Part shown: in pieces, positions 1-9,130 of the stretch
Layout: each line of letters starts with the position of its first letter
Position numbering within the stretch: position 1 is the stretch's first letter
From: Cololabis saira
Lineage: Eukaryota; Chordata; Actinopteri; Beloniformes; Belonidae
Length of the DNA stretch: 64,000 bases
Direction of reading: 5' to 3'
Assembly: GCF_033807715.1 (NCBI RefSeq)
Contig: NC_084592.1
Span: 912,501-976,500 of the forward strand
Program-made: the position numbers and the translations under genes
The notes under the pieces: generated by a model
What the model was told of the DNA's origin: nothing
Seen by the model: only the letters and a program-made list of their open reading frames with translations
Database searches by the model: none

Positions 1-1013
1 ACTCAGAGCCACACGGCACTTCCTGCTGTTGGGAGGGGGAGTTGTTACCATGGTAACAAGTCCTGTCACAGCAGCAGTAGCAGCTGTTACCATGGTAACA
101 GCAGCAGTAGCAACACCGCTCCGCTCTTTCCCGTTTATCCTGGCCCAAACAAGATGACATTATATAATATTATTACATACGAATACTATAATATTAATAT
201 TATATAATAATATAATTATACTTAATATTATACTTATGAAATATACGTATCTGCGCAGCACTTAGCAACCAAACACCGCTGCATTGCATTGTAGGAAGTT
301 TCTGCTTAGATGGGCTGTGTCCGAAATCCCACACTTCCACCCTAATGAGTAGCAAAAACAGTATGTGAGATTTTTTAGTGCGTCCGAAACATTAGTACGT
401 ACACCATTGTATGTACTATACTCATTCTGGAGAAATGTATTAGTGTGGATTGATGGACACTAGCTAAGCAGAAACTTCCCACAATGCAATACAGCGGCAT
501 TTGGTTGCTAAGTGATACGTATATGTCATAAGTATATTATTAAGTATAATAATATTATTATATATAAATTAATATTATAATATTCGTATATAATAATATT
601 ATATAATGTCATCTTGTTTGGGCTAGAATAAACGGGAAAGAGCGGAGCGGTGCTGCTACTGCTGCTGTTACCATGGTAACAGCTGCTACTGCCACTGTGA
701 CAGGTTACCATGGTAACAACCCCCCCCTCCCTACGGCAGGAAGTGCAGTGTGCGCTCTTAATAGTACGTCCGAATTAATGCATACTACTGATATTTACTC
801 AAAAGTGTGCCGAACTTAAGTATACTTTTTAGTATATACTGTTTAGTCTGGCATTTCGGACGCACCGCATCAATCCACACTAATACATTTCTCCAGAATG
901 AGTATGGATAGTACATACTATTGAGTACGTACTCATTTTTCGGACGCACTAAAACATCTCACATACTGTTTTCGCTACTCATTAGGGTGGAGGTTTGGGA
1001 TTTGGGACGCAGC
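1..1013. mobile_element. Outer copy of a TIR DNA element, split by a second copy of itself
   Basis: The sequence 17-309 is the reverse complement of 464-745, and 866-1013 is the reverse complement of about 313-457. The order is therefore A, B, A-inverted, spacer, B-inverted. The simplest reading is that one element runs from before the window start through 309, is interrupted, and resumes at 866 to end at 1013 in gggacgcagc, the inverted form of the terminal motif gctgcgtcccaaat. It contains two gttaccatggtaac palindromes (44-57 and 86-99) and an ATA-rich centre. No coding capacity is visible, so it would be non-autonomous. The superfamily cannot be assigned because no target duplication is clear and the left end is outside the window. 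Confidence 0.6.
312..866. mobile_element. Non-autonomous TIR DNA element nested in reverse orientation
   Basis: The left end reads ggctgtgtccgaaatccc and the right end, on the opposite strand, reads ggtgcgtccgaaatgcc, giving imperfect terminal inverted repeats of about 17 bp. Inside are an ATA-rich stretch near 535-610 and two gttaccatggtaac palindromes at 667-680 and 704-717, matching those of the outer copy in inverted order. The ~555-bp length, TIRs and lack of an open frame indicate a MITE-like element. Similar gtgtccgaaat termini are, from memory, common in fish genomes. The family name is not claimed. Confidence 0.6.
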
Positions 1014-2311
1014 TATTGAGTGTCATGGAGGAACGCTGTCCTGCATGTTTTAGACGTTTGCCTCCTTCAACACACCTGATTTAAATGAATGTGTCATGAA
1101 CAGGCTTGTGTAGACTTTAATGGCAAGCTGCTGATAATGGAGGTTAGGAGGGAGCTCGTGCTTTAGGGCTTCATCTGAACTCTTTGCTTGAGCATTTTGG
1201 AGCAGCTGGAGGCAGTTCCAAGTTTTACAACATCCTTCTTACAAGAAGTTGCAGTAGTCCAATCTTAAACTAACAAATTCATGGACTAATCTTTGCTCAT
1301 CGGTCTGAGACAGGATTTGCCGTATTTTTACAATTTTACAAACCTGAAAAAAGGCAATTCTATGCATGATTTAAAGTGTGATATAAAGGACAAGTCCTGA
1401 CTTCATGAGACATGTCGAATCGGGGAGAAAAATACCATGAACAATCTGGTTGGGATGTAGTCAGGTTAATGATTTAGATCAAGTTTAAGATTAAATTATA
1501 ACTTGTTACTGCCAGGGGTAGACTGGGGGCCTCACGGAAACAGTCCAGACACAAATCAAGCTCATCTGCTCTGGGGACCTGTTGTGATTCTTTATTACAA
1601 CAGGTCCCCTGTTAGAGGACGTCCATGATCTTAATCCAGTGTGAATGCACCATGTCTGTCACTTGTAAAGTAAAAATGTCACCACAACATACCTACCCTA
1701 TTTCAACAAACACTGAGGTCATGAGATCTTTTTAATCCTGTGCTATGCTCATCTCAGGAATTCATTTGATTTGCTGATGGGAATTACATTTTTTTTATAT
1801 CTGCTGTTAAGAGACATTCTTTTATGTGTGTGGTCAGTTGTCATATGTAATTATACTGTTGTTTTACTGAGGTGGAGTATTTAGTTTTTGCCACAGTGAG
1901 GCGCAGGTTTACAGGCCAGGGGCTTGTGCGTCATCACATTCAGACCGTGCCCAGATTTGGTCGGTCAGTAGAGTTCACGGCTAAAGACAGTTTGTTATAT
2001 TGTTGTCTCCAATAAATATGCCGAAACGGCTAAAGATTATTATTGCTTCCATCGGTTTATTCCCCTGAGTTTAACGCTGGTGAGGCTGCAAAGCTCAACA
2101 TCTGCCTGTTTCCCGACATATATATGACAGCTCTTTTTTTTTTTTTTTGCATATTGAACTTTTTTTTCCTGATAAAAATAAATTAGATAGATACTTCCCC
2201 TCAGGCAGTATCCATAACTTGCAATGAATACTAATAGTTATCAAACACTGTTTAAATAAAAAACAGAAAAAATGAAAGAGTCCAGTCACAATGTATGGAT
2301 TAAGTTGCATG
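1014..2311. other. Low-copy AT-rich DNA without a recognisable gene
   Basis: No open frame of convincing length or composition lies here. The stretch near 1064-1180 (ccttcaacacacctgattta and onward) resembles a dispersed fish repeat by memory only. An aataaa hexamer at about 2011 sits in an AT-rich context and could be a polyadenylation signal of a lost gene or LTR, but nothing upstream supports that. Poly-T runs at about 2133-2148 and 2160-2168 precede the minisatellite. Confidence 0.5.
1573..1609. other. Perfect 13-bp stem-loop
   Basis: The arms ggggacctgttgt (1573-1585) and acaacaggtcccc (1597-1609) are exact reverse complements around an 11-nt loop, gattctttatt. There is no adjacent gene to regulate. 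It could be the core of an old palindromic repeat. Confidence 0.6.
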
Positions 2312-3913
2312 GTGTGCAGTGTGAGAGGGTGTGCAGTGTGAGAGGGTGTGCAGTGTAAGGGTGTGCAGTGTGAGAGGGTGTGCAGTGTGAGAGGGTGTGC
2401 AGTGTAAGGGTGTGCAGTGTGAGAGGGTGTGCAGTGTGAGAGGGTGCAGTGTGAGAGGGTGTGCAGTGTGAGAGAGTGTGCAGTGTGAGAGGGTGTGCAG
2501 TGTGAGAGAGTGTGCAGTGTGAGAGGGTGTGCAGTGTGAGAGGGTGCAGTGTGAGAGGGTGTGCAGTGTGAGAGAGTGTGCAGTGTGAGAGGGTGTGCAG
2601 TGTGAGAGGGGGCTGTGCAGTGTGAGAGTGTGTGCAGTGTGAGAGGGTGTGCAGTGTGAGAGGGGGCAGTGTGAGAGGGTGCAGTGTGAGAGGGTGTGCA
2701 GTGTGAGAGGGTGTGCAGTGTGAGAGAGTGTGCAGTGTAAGGGTGTGCAGTGTGAGAGGGTGTGCAGTGTGAGAGGGTGCAGTGTGAGAGGGTGTGCAGT
2801 GTGAGAGAGTGTGCAGTGTGAGAGGGTGTGCAGTGTGAGAGAGTGTGCAGTGTGAGAGGGTGTGCAGTGTGAGAGGGTGCAGTGTGAGAGGGTGTGCAGT
2901 GTGAGAGAGTGTGCAGTGTGAGAGGGTGTGCAGTGTGAGAGGGGGCTGTGCAGTGTGAGAGTGTGTGCAGTGTGAGAGGGTGTGCAGTGTGAGAGGGGGC
3001 AGTGTGAGAGGGTGCAGTGTGAGAGGGTGTGCAGTGTGAGAGGGTGTGCAGTGTGAGAGAGTGTGCAGTGTGAGAGGGTGTGCAGTGTGAGAGGGTGCAG
3101 TGTGAGAGGGTGTGCAGTGTGAGAGAGTGTGCAGTGTGAGAGGGTGTGCAGTGTGAGAGGGGGCAGTGTGAGAGGGTGCAGTGTGAGAGGGTGTGCAGTG
3201 TGAGAGGGGGCTGTGCAGTGTGAGGGTGTGCAGTGTGAGAGGGTGTGCAGTGTGAGAGGGTGTGCAGTGTGAGAGGGTGTGCAGTGTGAGAGGGTGTGCA
3301 GTGAGAGGGTGTGCAGTGTGAGAGGGTGTGCAGTGTGAGAGGGGGCTGTGCAGTGTGAGGTTGTGCAGTGTGAGAGGGTGTGCAGTGTGAGAGGGTGTGC
3401 AGTGTGAGAGGGGGCTGTGCAGTGTGAGGGTGTGCAGTGTGAGAGGGTGTGCAGTGTGAGGGTGTGCAGTGTGAGAGGGTGTGCAGTGTGAGAGGGTGTG
3501 CAGTGTGAGAGGGGGCTGTGCAGTGTGAGGGTGTGCAGTGTGAGAGGGTGTGCAGTGTGAGAGGAGGCTGTGCAGTGTGAGAGGGTGTGCAGTGTGAGAG
3601 GAGGCTGTGCAGTGTGAGAAGGTGTGCAGTGTGAGAGGGTGTGCAGTGTGAGAGGGTGTGCAGTGTGAGAGGGGGCTGTGCAGTGTGAGGGTGTGCAGTG
3701 TGAGAGGGTGTGCAGTGTGAGAGGGTGTGCAGTGTGAGAGGGTGTGCAGTGTGAGAGGGTGTGCAGTGTGAGAGGGTGTGCAGTGTGAGAGGAGGCTGTG
3801 CAGTGTGAGAGGGTGTGCAGTGTGAGAGGGTGTGCAGTGTGAGAGGAGGCTGTGCAGTGTGAGAGGGTGTGCAGTGTGAGAGGGTGTGCAGTGTGAGAGG
3901 GGGCTGTGCAGTG
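2312..3913. repeat. 17-bp minisatellite (gtgcagtgtgagagggt)n
   Basis: The unit gtgcagtgtgagagggt repeats for about 1.6 kb. There are 15-bp variants (gcagtgtgagagggt, gtgcagtgtaagggt), 20-bp variants ending gggggct, and a gagagag sub-variant. A higher-order block is visible: the pattern around ggctgtgcagtgtgagagtg at 2611 recurs at 2944, 333 bp later, with the same order of variants on both sides. The array ends sharply at gtgcagtggaggaagtg near 3914. The reverse complement of the unit contains no stop trinucleotide in any frame, which explains the very long reverse-strand open frames across it. Confidence 0.95.
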
Positions 3914-3997
3914 GAGGAAGTGTATTGTCCATGATTGACTGGAGCCCACTCAGTCACTCCATCACTGTTGTCAGGCTGTCCGGTTCTGTACCGGTCC

Positions 3998-4116
3998 AGC
4001 ACCAGGACCAGGACCAGGAGCAGAGCCCTCACACCCAGGACCAGGACCAGGAGCAGAGCCCTCACACCCAGGACCAGGACCAGGACCAGGACCAGGACCA
4101 GGACCAGGACCAGGGC
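3998..4116. repeat. CCAGGA hexamer repeat with a 39-bp sub-repeat
   Basis: Runs of accagg are interrupted by two copies of a 39-bp block containing agcagagccctcacaccc (about 4017-4070), then continue as eight or so pure hexamers to about 4116. Because the period is a multiple of three, it reads as alternating-residue peptides in several frames. I see no start context or neighbouring exon that would make it a real protein. Confidence 0.85.
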
Positions 4117-4148
4117 TACAGAGCTCTGTATGCTAAAACCTCCAGATC

Positions 4149-4214
4149 AGAGACAGTTTCTTCCCCCAAGCTGTTGCTCTGATGAATCTCATCACTCATA
4201 GAGTCTCAGAGTAA
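4149..4214 (+). pseudogene. Relic of a protein C-terminus (RDSFFPQAVALMN...stop)
   Basis: Reading from 4149, the frame gives RDSFFPQAVALMN followed by about eight more residues and a taa stop at 4212-4214. The preceding bases are in a different frame and run back into the hexamer repeat, so the reading frame is broken just upstream. The FFPQAV motif near a stop is one I recall from the ends of proteins dispersed in fish genomes, possibly retrotransposon-derived. The identification is weak. It could also be the last exon of a lost gene. No intron or promoter signal is apparent. Confidence 0.3.
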
Positions 4215-4240
4215 TTAACCACCGTGCAATAATAATAATA

Positions 4241-6065
4241 ATTAAAGCTGCAAGCAGCGATGAATGGGCCCTCGCACTCACGGCCACCGCCCCCCATAAG
4301 CATATCAGAAAAGAAACCACCCACGACTTCCTATGTCAAACCATTCAAAAGTTATAGCAGAAAAAAGGGACCACCAATCAGAAGAAGGGGCGGGGCTAAT
4401 TCAGGCCAATGAAGGTCAAGGACTCCATACAGAATCTGATGACACCACCCAGGACTCTCTATGTCAAACCATTCCAATGTTATAGCAGAAAATCGGGACA
4501 ACCAATCAGAAGAAGGGACGGGGCTAATTAAGGCCAACGAAGCTTAAGGACTCATTACAGAGTCCCATGACACCACCCACAACTTCCTATGTCAAACCAT
4601 TCAAAGGTTATGGCAGATAAAAGTATTCTAGGGGGCGCTGTTGAGCCGTTAGGCAACGCCCATTAATGCAAACCATGAAATATCAAATTTATCGCCAAGT
4701 CTGGCTTGCATGCAAAATTTGGTGACTTTTGGAGACCTATCAAATATGGACCAATCACATGAAGGGGGGGCGCGCCTTTTGGCGTCTAGCGTCGCCACGG
4801 TAACACTTTTGGAAGAGAAAAGTAATGCGTGGTGTCGCAGGATGTAGATACACATTTTGATGTATAACACATCTGGGTGCACGTTACGGTTCAGGCTGAA
4901 TTAACTGCCGAAGGAATGGCATAAATTTCGCCAAAATGACACAATTTATTCAAAATGGCCGACATCCTGTTCGGTTTCGGCCATGGCTCCAAGAGACTTT
5001 TCTTTAAGTTGTTCCATAATACAGGTGTGTAGCGATTTTCGTGCATGTACGTCAAACCGTATTGTGGGGTTTGAGGCACAAAGTTTTCCGGGGGGCGCTG
5101 TTGAGCCATTTTGCCACGCCCATTAATGCAAACCATGAAATATCAAATTTATCGCCAGGCCTGGCTTGCGTGCCAAATTTGGTGCCTTTTGGGGAACTAT
5201 CAAATATGGACCAATCAGATGAAGGGGGGGGTGCGCTTGTTGGCGACTAGCGTCGCCACGGTAACACTTTTCAAAGAGAAAAGTAATGCGTGTAGTCGCA
5301 GGATGGAGACGCACATTTTGATGTATAACACATCTGGGTTCACAATACGGTTCGGGCTGAATTAACTCTCGAAGGAATGGCATATATTGCTACAAAATTA
5401 CGCAATTAATTCAGAATGTTCAAAATGGCCGACTTCCTGTTCGGTTTCGGCCATGGCGCCAAGAGACTTTTCTTTTAGTTGCGACATGATACAGGAGTGT
5501 ACCAATTTTCGTTCATGTACGTCAAACCGTATTATGGGGCTTGAGGCGCAAAGTTTTTTCTGTCTGAACCAACCAGATGAAGGGTGGCCGCGCTTTTTGG
5601 CGTCTAGCGTCGCCACGGTAACGCTTTTGAAAGAGAAAAGTAATGCGTGGTGTCGGAGGATGGAGACGAACATTTTGATGTATAACACACCTTGGTGCAC
5701 GTTACGGTTCGGGCTGAATTAACTGCCGAAGGAATGGCATAAATTGCGCCAAAGTGACACGATTAATTCAAAATGGCCGACTTCCTGTTCGGTTTCGGGC
5801 ATGACGCCAAGAGACTTTTCTTTAATTTGTCCTATGATACAGGTGTGTACCGATTTTCGTGCATGTACGTCAAACCGTATCGTGGGGCTTGAGGCACAAA
5901 GTTTTCAAGGGGGCGCTGTTGAGCCATTTTGCCACGCCCATTAATGCAAACCATTAAATATCAAATTTTTCGCCAGGCCTGACTTGGGTGCAAAATTTGG
6001 TGACTTTTTGGGCATGTTAAGGGGGGCAAAAAGGCCATCACTTTGTCAGAAGAAAAAAAAAAATA
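4241..6065 (+). repeat. Array element 1 (1825 bp)
   Basis: It holds about two and a half 128-bp units (4313, 4441 and 4569), 460-bp units starting at 4631 and 5091, one deleted ~355-bp unit joined at ttttttctgtctgaacc (about 5550), and a terminal piece from 5909. The (AAT)n tract at the end is reduced to an A-run. This is the basic short form with no extra module. Confidence 0.85.
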
Positions 6066-6720
6066 ATTAAAGCTGCAAGCAGCGATGAACGGGCCCTCGC
6101 ACTCACGGCCACCGCCCCCCATAAGCATATCAGAAACGACACCACCCACGACTTCCTATGTCAAACCATTCAAAAGTTATAGCAGAAAAAAGGGACAACC
6201 AATCAGAAGAAGGGGTGGGGCTAATTCAGGCCAATGAAGGTCAAGGACTCCATACAGAATCTGATGACACCACCCACGACTCTCTATGTCAAACCATTCC
6301 AAAGTTATAGCAGAAAATCGGGACAACCAATCAGAAGAAGGGGCGGGGCTAATTTGCACCAATTATGGTCAAGGACTCAATACCGAGTCCGATGACACCA
6401 CCCACGACTCTCTATGTCAAACCATTCAAAAGTTATAGCAGAAAAAAGTATTCTAGGGGGCGCTGTTGAGCCATTAGGCCACGCCCATTCATGCAAACCA
6501 TGAAATATCAAATTTATCCCCAGGCCTGGCTTGGTGCAAAATTTGGTGACTTTTGGAGAACTATCAAATATGGACCAATCAGATGAAGGGGGCGCACTTT
6601 TTGGCGTCGAGTGTTGCCACGTTAACGCTTTTGAATGAGAAAAGTAATGCGCGTCGTCGCAGGAAGGAGACGCACATGTTGATGTAAAAAAAAACACACA
6701 AATTGCTGACAATAATCTTT

Positions 6721-6793
6721 GCATTGAGCTGGGATCGATCCCACGATCTCCCACACGAAAGACGGTGACTTTACCGCTGAGCCACGAATCAGC
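6721..6793 (-). pseudogene. tRNA-like sequence 1 (subtype B)
   Basis: On the minus strand it reads gtggctcagcggtaa (A-box-like) and, about 40 nt later, gggatcgatccca (B-box-like, GGTTCGANNCC with one change). The span is tRNA-sized at about 73 nt. The acceptor arms do not pair well, so it is a tRNA-derived sequence and not a functional tRNA. A T-run (minus strand, about 6686-6694) follows, as at a Pol III terminator. It lies where a 460-bp unit is broken. Confidence 0.6.
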
Positions 6794-6799
6794 TTGTCC

Positions 6800-7140
6800 A
6801 TTTTGTGACTGACTGAATTAGGAGATACCAACATAGCGATGTCATTTGAGTCCCGAATTGTTTTTTCGTAATTTTTAAAATATTTGTAAGATATAAATAT
6901 TAGTAAGACCCCACTATTTGTTCTTTTGTGAATAGCATGTTCCAGTCTTTACTTCCTAGACACACACACTGCATGGAAGGGAGCGTTTGATTTATTGTTC
7001 ACGTAACATTACTTTTATTTTTTCACAACCAAACCACGCACTTTATTTATGTCATTTGCACCGGGCAAGGACAAAAAATAAATGATTCCACCAAAATTCC
7101 AGAGATTTTTGTGGTTGGCTGAGACATTACCAGCATATTT
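6800..7140. repeat. AT core plus alternative segment B, copy 1
   Basis: The AT-rich core (accaacatagcgat, then T-runs, aaatatttgtaagatataaa, accccactattt) is shared by all tRNA-like modules. From about 6915 it continues into a segment (cttttgtgaatagcatgttc and onward, with cacacacactgcatggaagg) found again only at about 36090-36315. No open frame is present. It takes the place of the 42-bp minisatellite found in the other modules. Confidence 0.8.
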
Positions 7141-7936
7141 CAAATATGTCAAACCATTCAAAAGTTATAGTCAGAAAATATGGACAACCAATCAGAAGAA
7201 GGGGCGGGGCTAATTCAGGCCAACGAAGCTTAAGAACTCATTACAGAGTCCCATGACACCACCCACGACTTCCTATGTCAAACCATTAAAAAGTTATAGC
7301 AGAAAAAAGGGACAACCAATCAGAAGAAGGGGCGGGGCTAATTCAGGCCAATGAAGGTCAAGGACTCCATACAGAATCTGATGACACCACCCACGACTCT
7401 CTATGTCAAACCATTCAAAAGTTATGGCAGAGAAAAGTTTTCTAGGGGGCGCTGTTGAGCCGTTAGGCCACGCCCATTAATGCAAACCATGAAATATCAA
7501 ATTTATCGCCAAGTCTGGCTTGCATGCAAAATTTGGTGACTTTTGGGAAACTATCAAATATGGACCAATCAGATGAAGGGGGGGCGCGCTTTTTGGCGTC
7601 TAGCGTCGCCACGGTAACACTTTTGAAAGAGAAAAGTAATGCGCATAGTCGCAGGATGGAGACGCACATTTTGATGTATAACACATCTGGGTTCACGATA
7701 CGGTTCGGGCCGTATTAATTCTCGAAGGAATGGCATATATTGCTCCAAAATTACGTGATTCATTCAGAATGTTCAAAATGGCCGACTTCCTGTTCGGTTT
7801 AGGCCATGGCGCCAAGAGACTTTTCTTTAAGTAGCGACATGATAAAGATGTGTACCGATTTTCGTTCATGTCCATACAGACACACATACAGGGACACACA
7901 TATTGATGTAGAAAAAAAAAAATTGCTGACAAAAAA

Positions 7937-8012
7937 GTCTGGATACTGCGGGAATCGAACTCTGATCTCTGACTCCAAGGACGGGAACGCTCTGGCTGAG
8001 CTAAGACTCAGC
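7937..8012 (-). pseudogene. tRNA-like sequence 2 (subtype A)
   Basis: On the minus strand, tagctcagccagagcg matches a tRNA A box and gagttcgattccc matches the B box, with a tRNA-like length of 76 nt. The T-arm stem (cagag against cccgc) does not pair fully, so function as a tRNA is unlikely. Two T-runs follow on the minus strand (about 7931-7936 and 7912-7922). It is the best preserved of the set, together with the near-identical copy at 51309-51384. Confidence 0.65.
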
Positions 8013-8029
8013 CTCTCAATTCTGTTTGA

Positions 8030-8220
8030 CCTACTGACTTAGTAGAGACCAACATATCGATATTTAGTAATGTAAGTCTGGAGCTGTTTTTTCTATTTTT
8101 TTTAAATATTTGTAAGTTATAAATATTAGTAAAACCCTACTATTTTAATTATTACTTTTTCTGTAACCATTCTGCCAAGGTTGTAACCGGGCTGAGCTGG
8201 GAATATTTCTGACGTCACCA
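8030..8220. repeat. AT core linking tRNA-like sequence and 42-bp minisatellite
   Basis: This segment holds the shared accaacatatcgat motif, T-runs, ttataaatattagtaaaacc and ctgtaaccattctgcc, then a perfect cAMP-response-like tgacgtca at 8210-8217 just before the minisatellite. Other copies carry tgaagtca at the same place, so the palindrome is lost in the spacer-bearing elements. Confidence 0.75.
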
Positions 8221-8232
8221 CATTGCAGGGAG

Positions 8233-8426
8233 CTGATTGGTCGGGGGGCGGGGCCGTCATCACCCTACTCGCCACTGATTGGTCGGGGGGCGGGGCCGTC
8301 ATCACCCTACTCGCCACCGATTGGTCGGGGGGCGGGGCCGTCATCACCCTCCGCGCCACCGATTGGTCGGGAGGCGGGGCCGTCATCACCCTACTCGCCA
8401 CCGATTGGTCGGGGGGCGGGGCCGGC
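8233..8426. repeat. 42-bp minisatellite, array 1 (5 units)
   Basis: Units start at 8233, 8275, 8317, 8359 and 8401 with the sequence tgattggtcggggggcgggg followed by ccgtcatcaccctactcgcc. Each carries an inverted CCAAT box (attgg) and a GC box (ggggcgggg). Forty-two is a multiple of three, so both strands stay open and spell a 14-residue repeat (ASRVMTAPPPDQSV on the minus strand); this is not evidence of a protein. The array ends at ggcagacgtttgaatcagga. Confidence 0.9.
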
Positions 8427-8466
8427 AGACGTTTGAATCAGGAAGCGGGAGTCAGCGCGAGAGCGA

Positions 8467-8474
8467 CTGGCGGC
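8467..8474. repeat. Left 8-bp target-site duplication (ctggcggc)
   Basis: The octamer ctggcggc occurs at both edges of the 648-bp insertion (8467-8474 and 9123-9130). It occurs once at the uninterrupted sister site at 51839-51846. Confidence 0.8.
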
Positions 8475-9122
8475 CAGCCCCCGGGTCTGACACTCAGAAG
8501 GCGCGCCGATTTTTTCCAGTGGCCAACCGCGGTACTGCAACCAAAAATCCCATGCGGCCCAGAAAGCTTTTTTCCCATAGACCGCAATAGTAAAAGAGAA
8601 GCCTCTAAAACTGTTCACAGGACACCTCCAGCTGTAATCCCCGGCAATTACTAATCTTTGTATTCTATATTTTTAAGTCATGGACTTTATATCCGTCAAA
8701 AATGTTTTATAACGGCCAGAAAAGTAAAAGAAAAGTCTCTTTCTGGGCGTGACGTCACGGCTGACGTCACAGCCGTGTCCGTGCATTCCACGGATGTTTT
8801 ATATTAATATATATTATATAATTATATTATATTAATACATTAATAATATATGTAATGCTATACATGTAATAATATACATTAATTAAGATATTATATTAAT
8901 ACATATTATATTAATACTCGCGTCATTGCCCCGGGGCATGATGGGAGGCCCCAGAGCATCATGGGAGGTGACTCAACTGCGCATGCTCTATGGGCCGCTG
9001 TATGCGGAAGTAAACCCGGAAGTCAGAGATTTTTTCGGCTTATGCGCTGGCTGAGCAGAATGCATTGAAATGAATGGGCGGCCATTTTTAGTCTCCAATC
9101 CAGTTTCTATAATACATCCATG
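8475..9122. mobile_element. 648-bp insertion with 8-bp target duplication (hAT-like size of duplication)
   Basis: The sister copy in element 16 runs directly from gagcgactggcgg to ctcgtggcgatttt, while here 648 bp plus a duplicated octamer lie between. An 8-bp duplication is typical of hAT-superfamily transposons, and the left end begins CAG. However, I cannot see a convincing terminal inverted repeat (right end, reversed, begins catggatgt), so the class is an inference from duplication length. The interior has no open frame of note. It contains an AT-rich palindromic tract at about 8800-8930 and several promoter-like motifs. Confidence 0.7.
8750..8769. promoter_or_regulatory. Pair of CRE-like palindromes
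   Basis: Perfect tgacgtca octamers, the CREB/ATF consensus, occur at 8750-8757 and 8762-8769, 12 bp apart, inside the inserted element. Downstream in the same insertion are gcggaagt (9005-9012) and ccggaagt (9016-9023), ETS-like, and a repeated catgatgggag/catcatgggag near 8940-8970. Binding is inferred from motif matches only. Confidence 0.4.
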
Positions 9123-9130
9123 CTGGCGGC
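9123..9130. repeat. Right 8-bp target-site duplication (ctggcggc)
   Basis: This is the right-hand copy of the octamer flanking the 648-bp insertion, followed by tcgtggcgatttt as at the uninterrupted sister site. Confidence 0.8.

Noticed and set aside
1896..2100. Possible LTR or gene end around the aataaa at about 2011
   Set aside because: No terminal TG/CA pair, primer-binding site, second LTR or upstream coding sequence is visible, so only the hexamer is noted.
2095..4065. Reverse-strand open frames of 548 to 656 residues rich in His, Thr, Ser, Leu and Cys
   Set aside because: They are produced by a 17-bp minisatellite whose reverse complement has no stop trinucleotide in any frame. All three frames give the same peptide, and there is no exon context or plausible domain.
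3998..4182. Gln-Asp or Thr-Arg repeat proteins over the CCAGGA tract
   Set aside because: Several overlapping frames are open only because a 6-bp repeat lacks stops; no gene structure supports any of them.
7937..8012. Functional tRNA gene
   Set aside because: A and B boxes are good but the acceptor arms and part of the T arm do not pair, and ten variants are tied to a repeat module. It is kept as a tRNA-derived sequence.
8126..8401. Proline-rich 14-residue tandem repeat protein on the minus strand (also at 29299, 32966, 42336, 51498)
   Set aside because: It is the translation of the 42-bp minisatellite. Array 7 contains 41-bp units that would break the frame.
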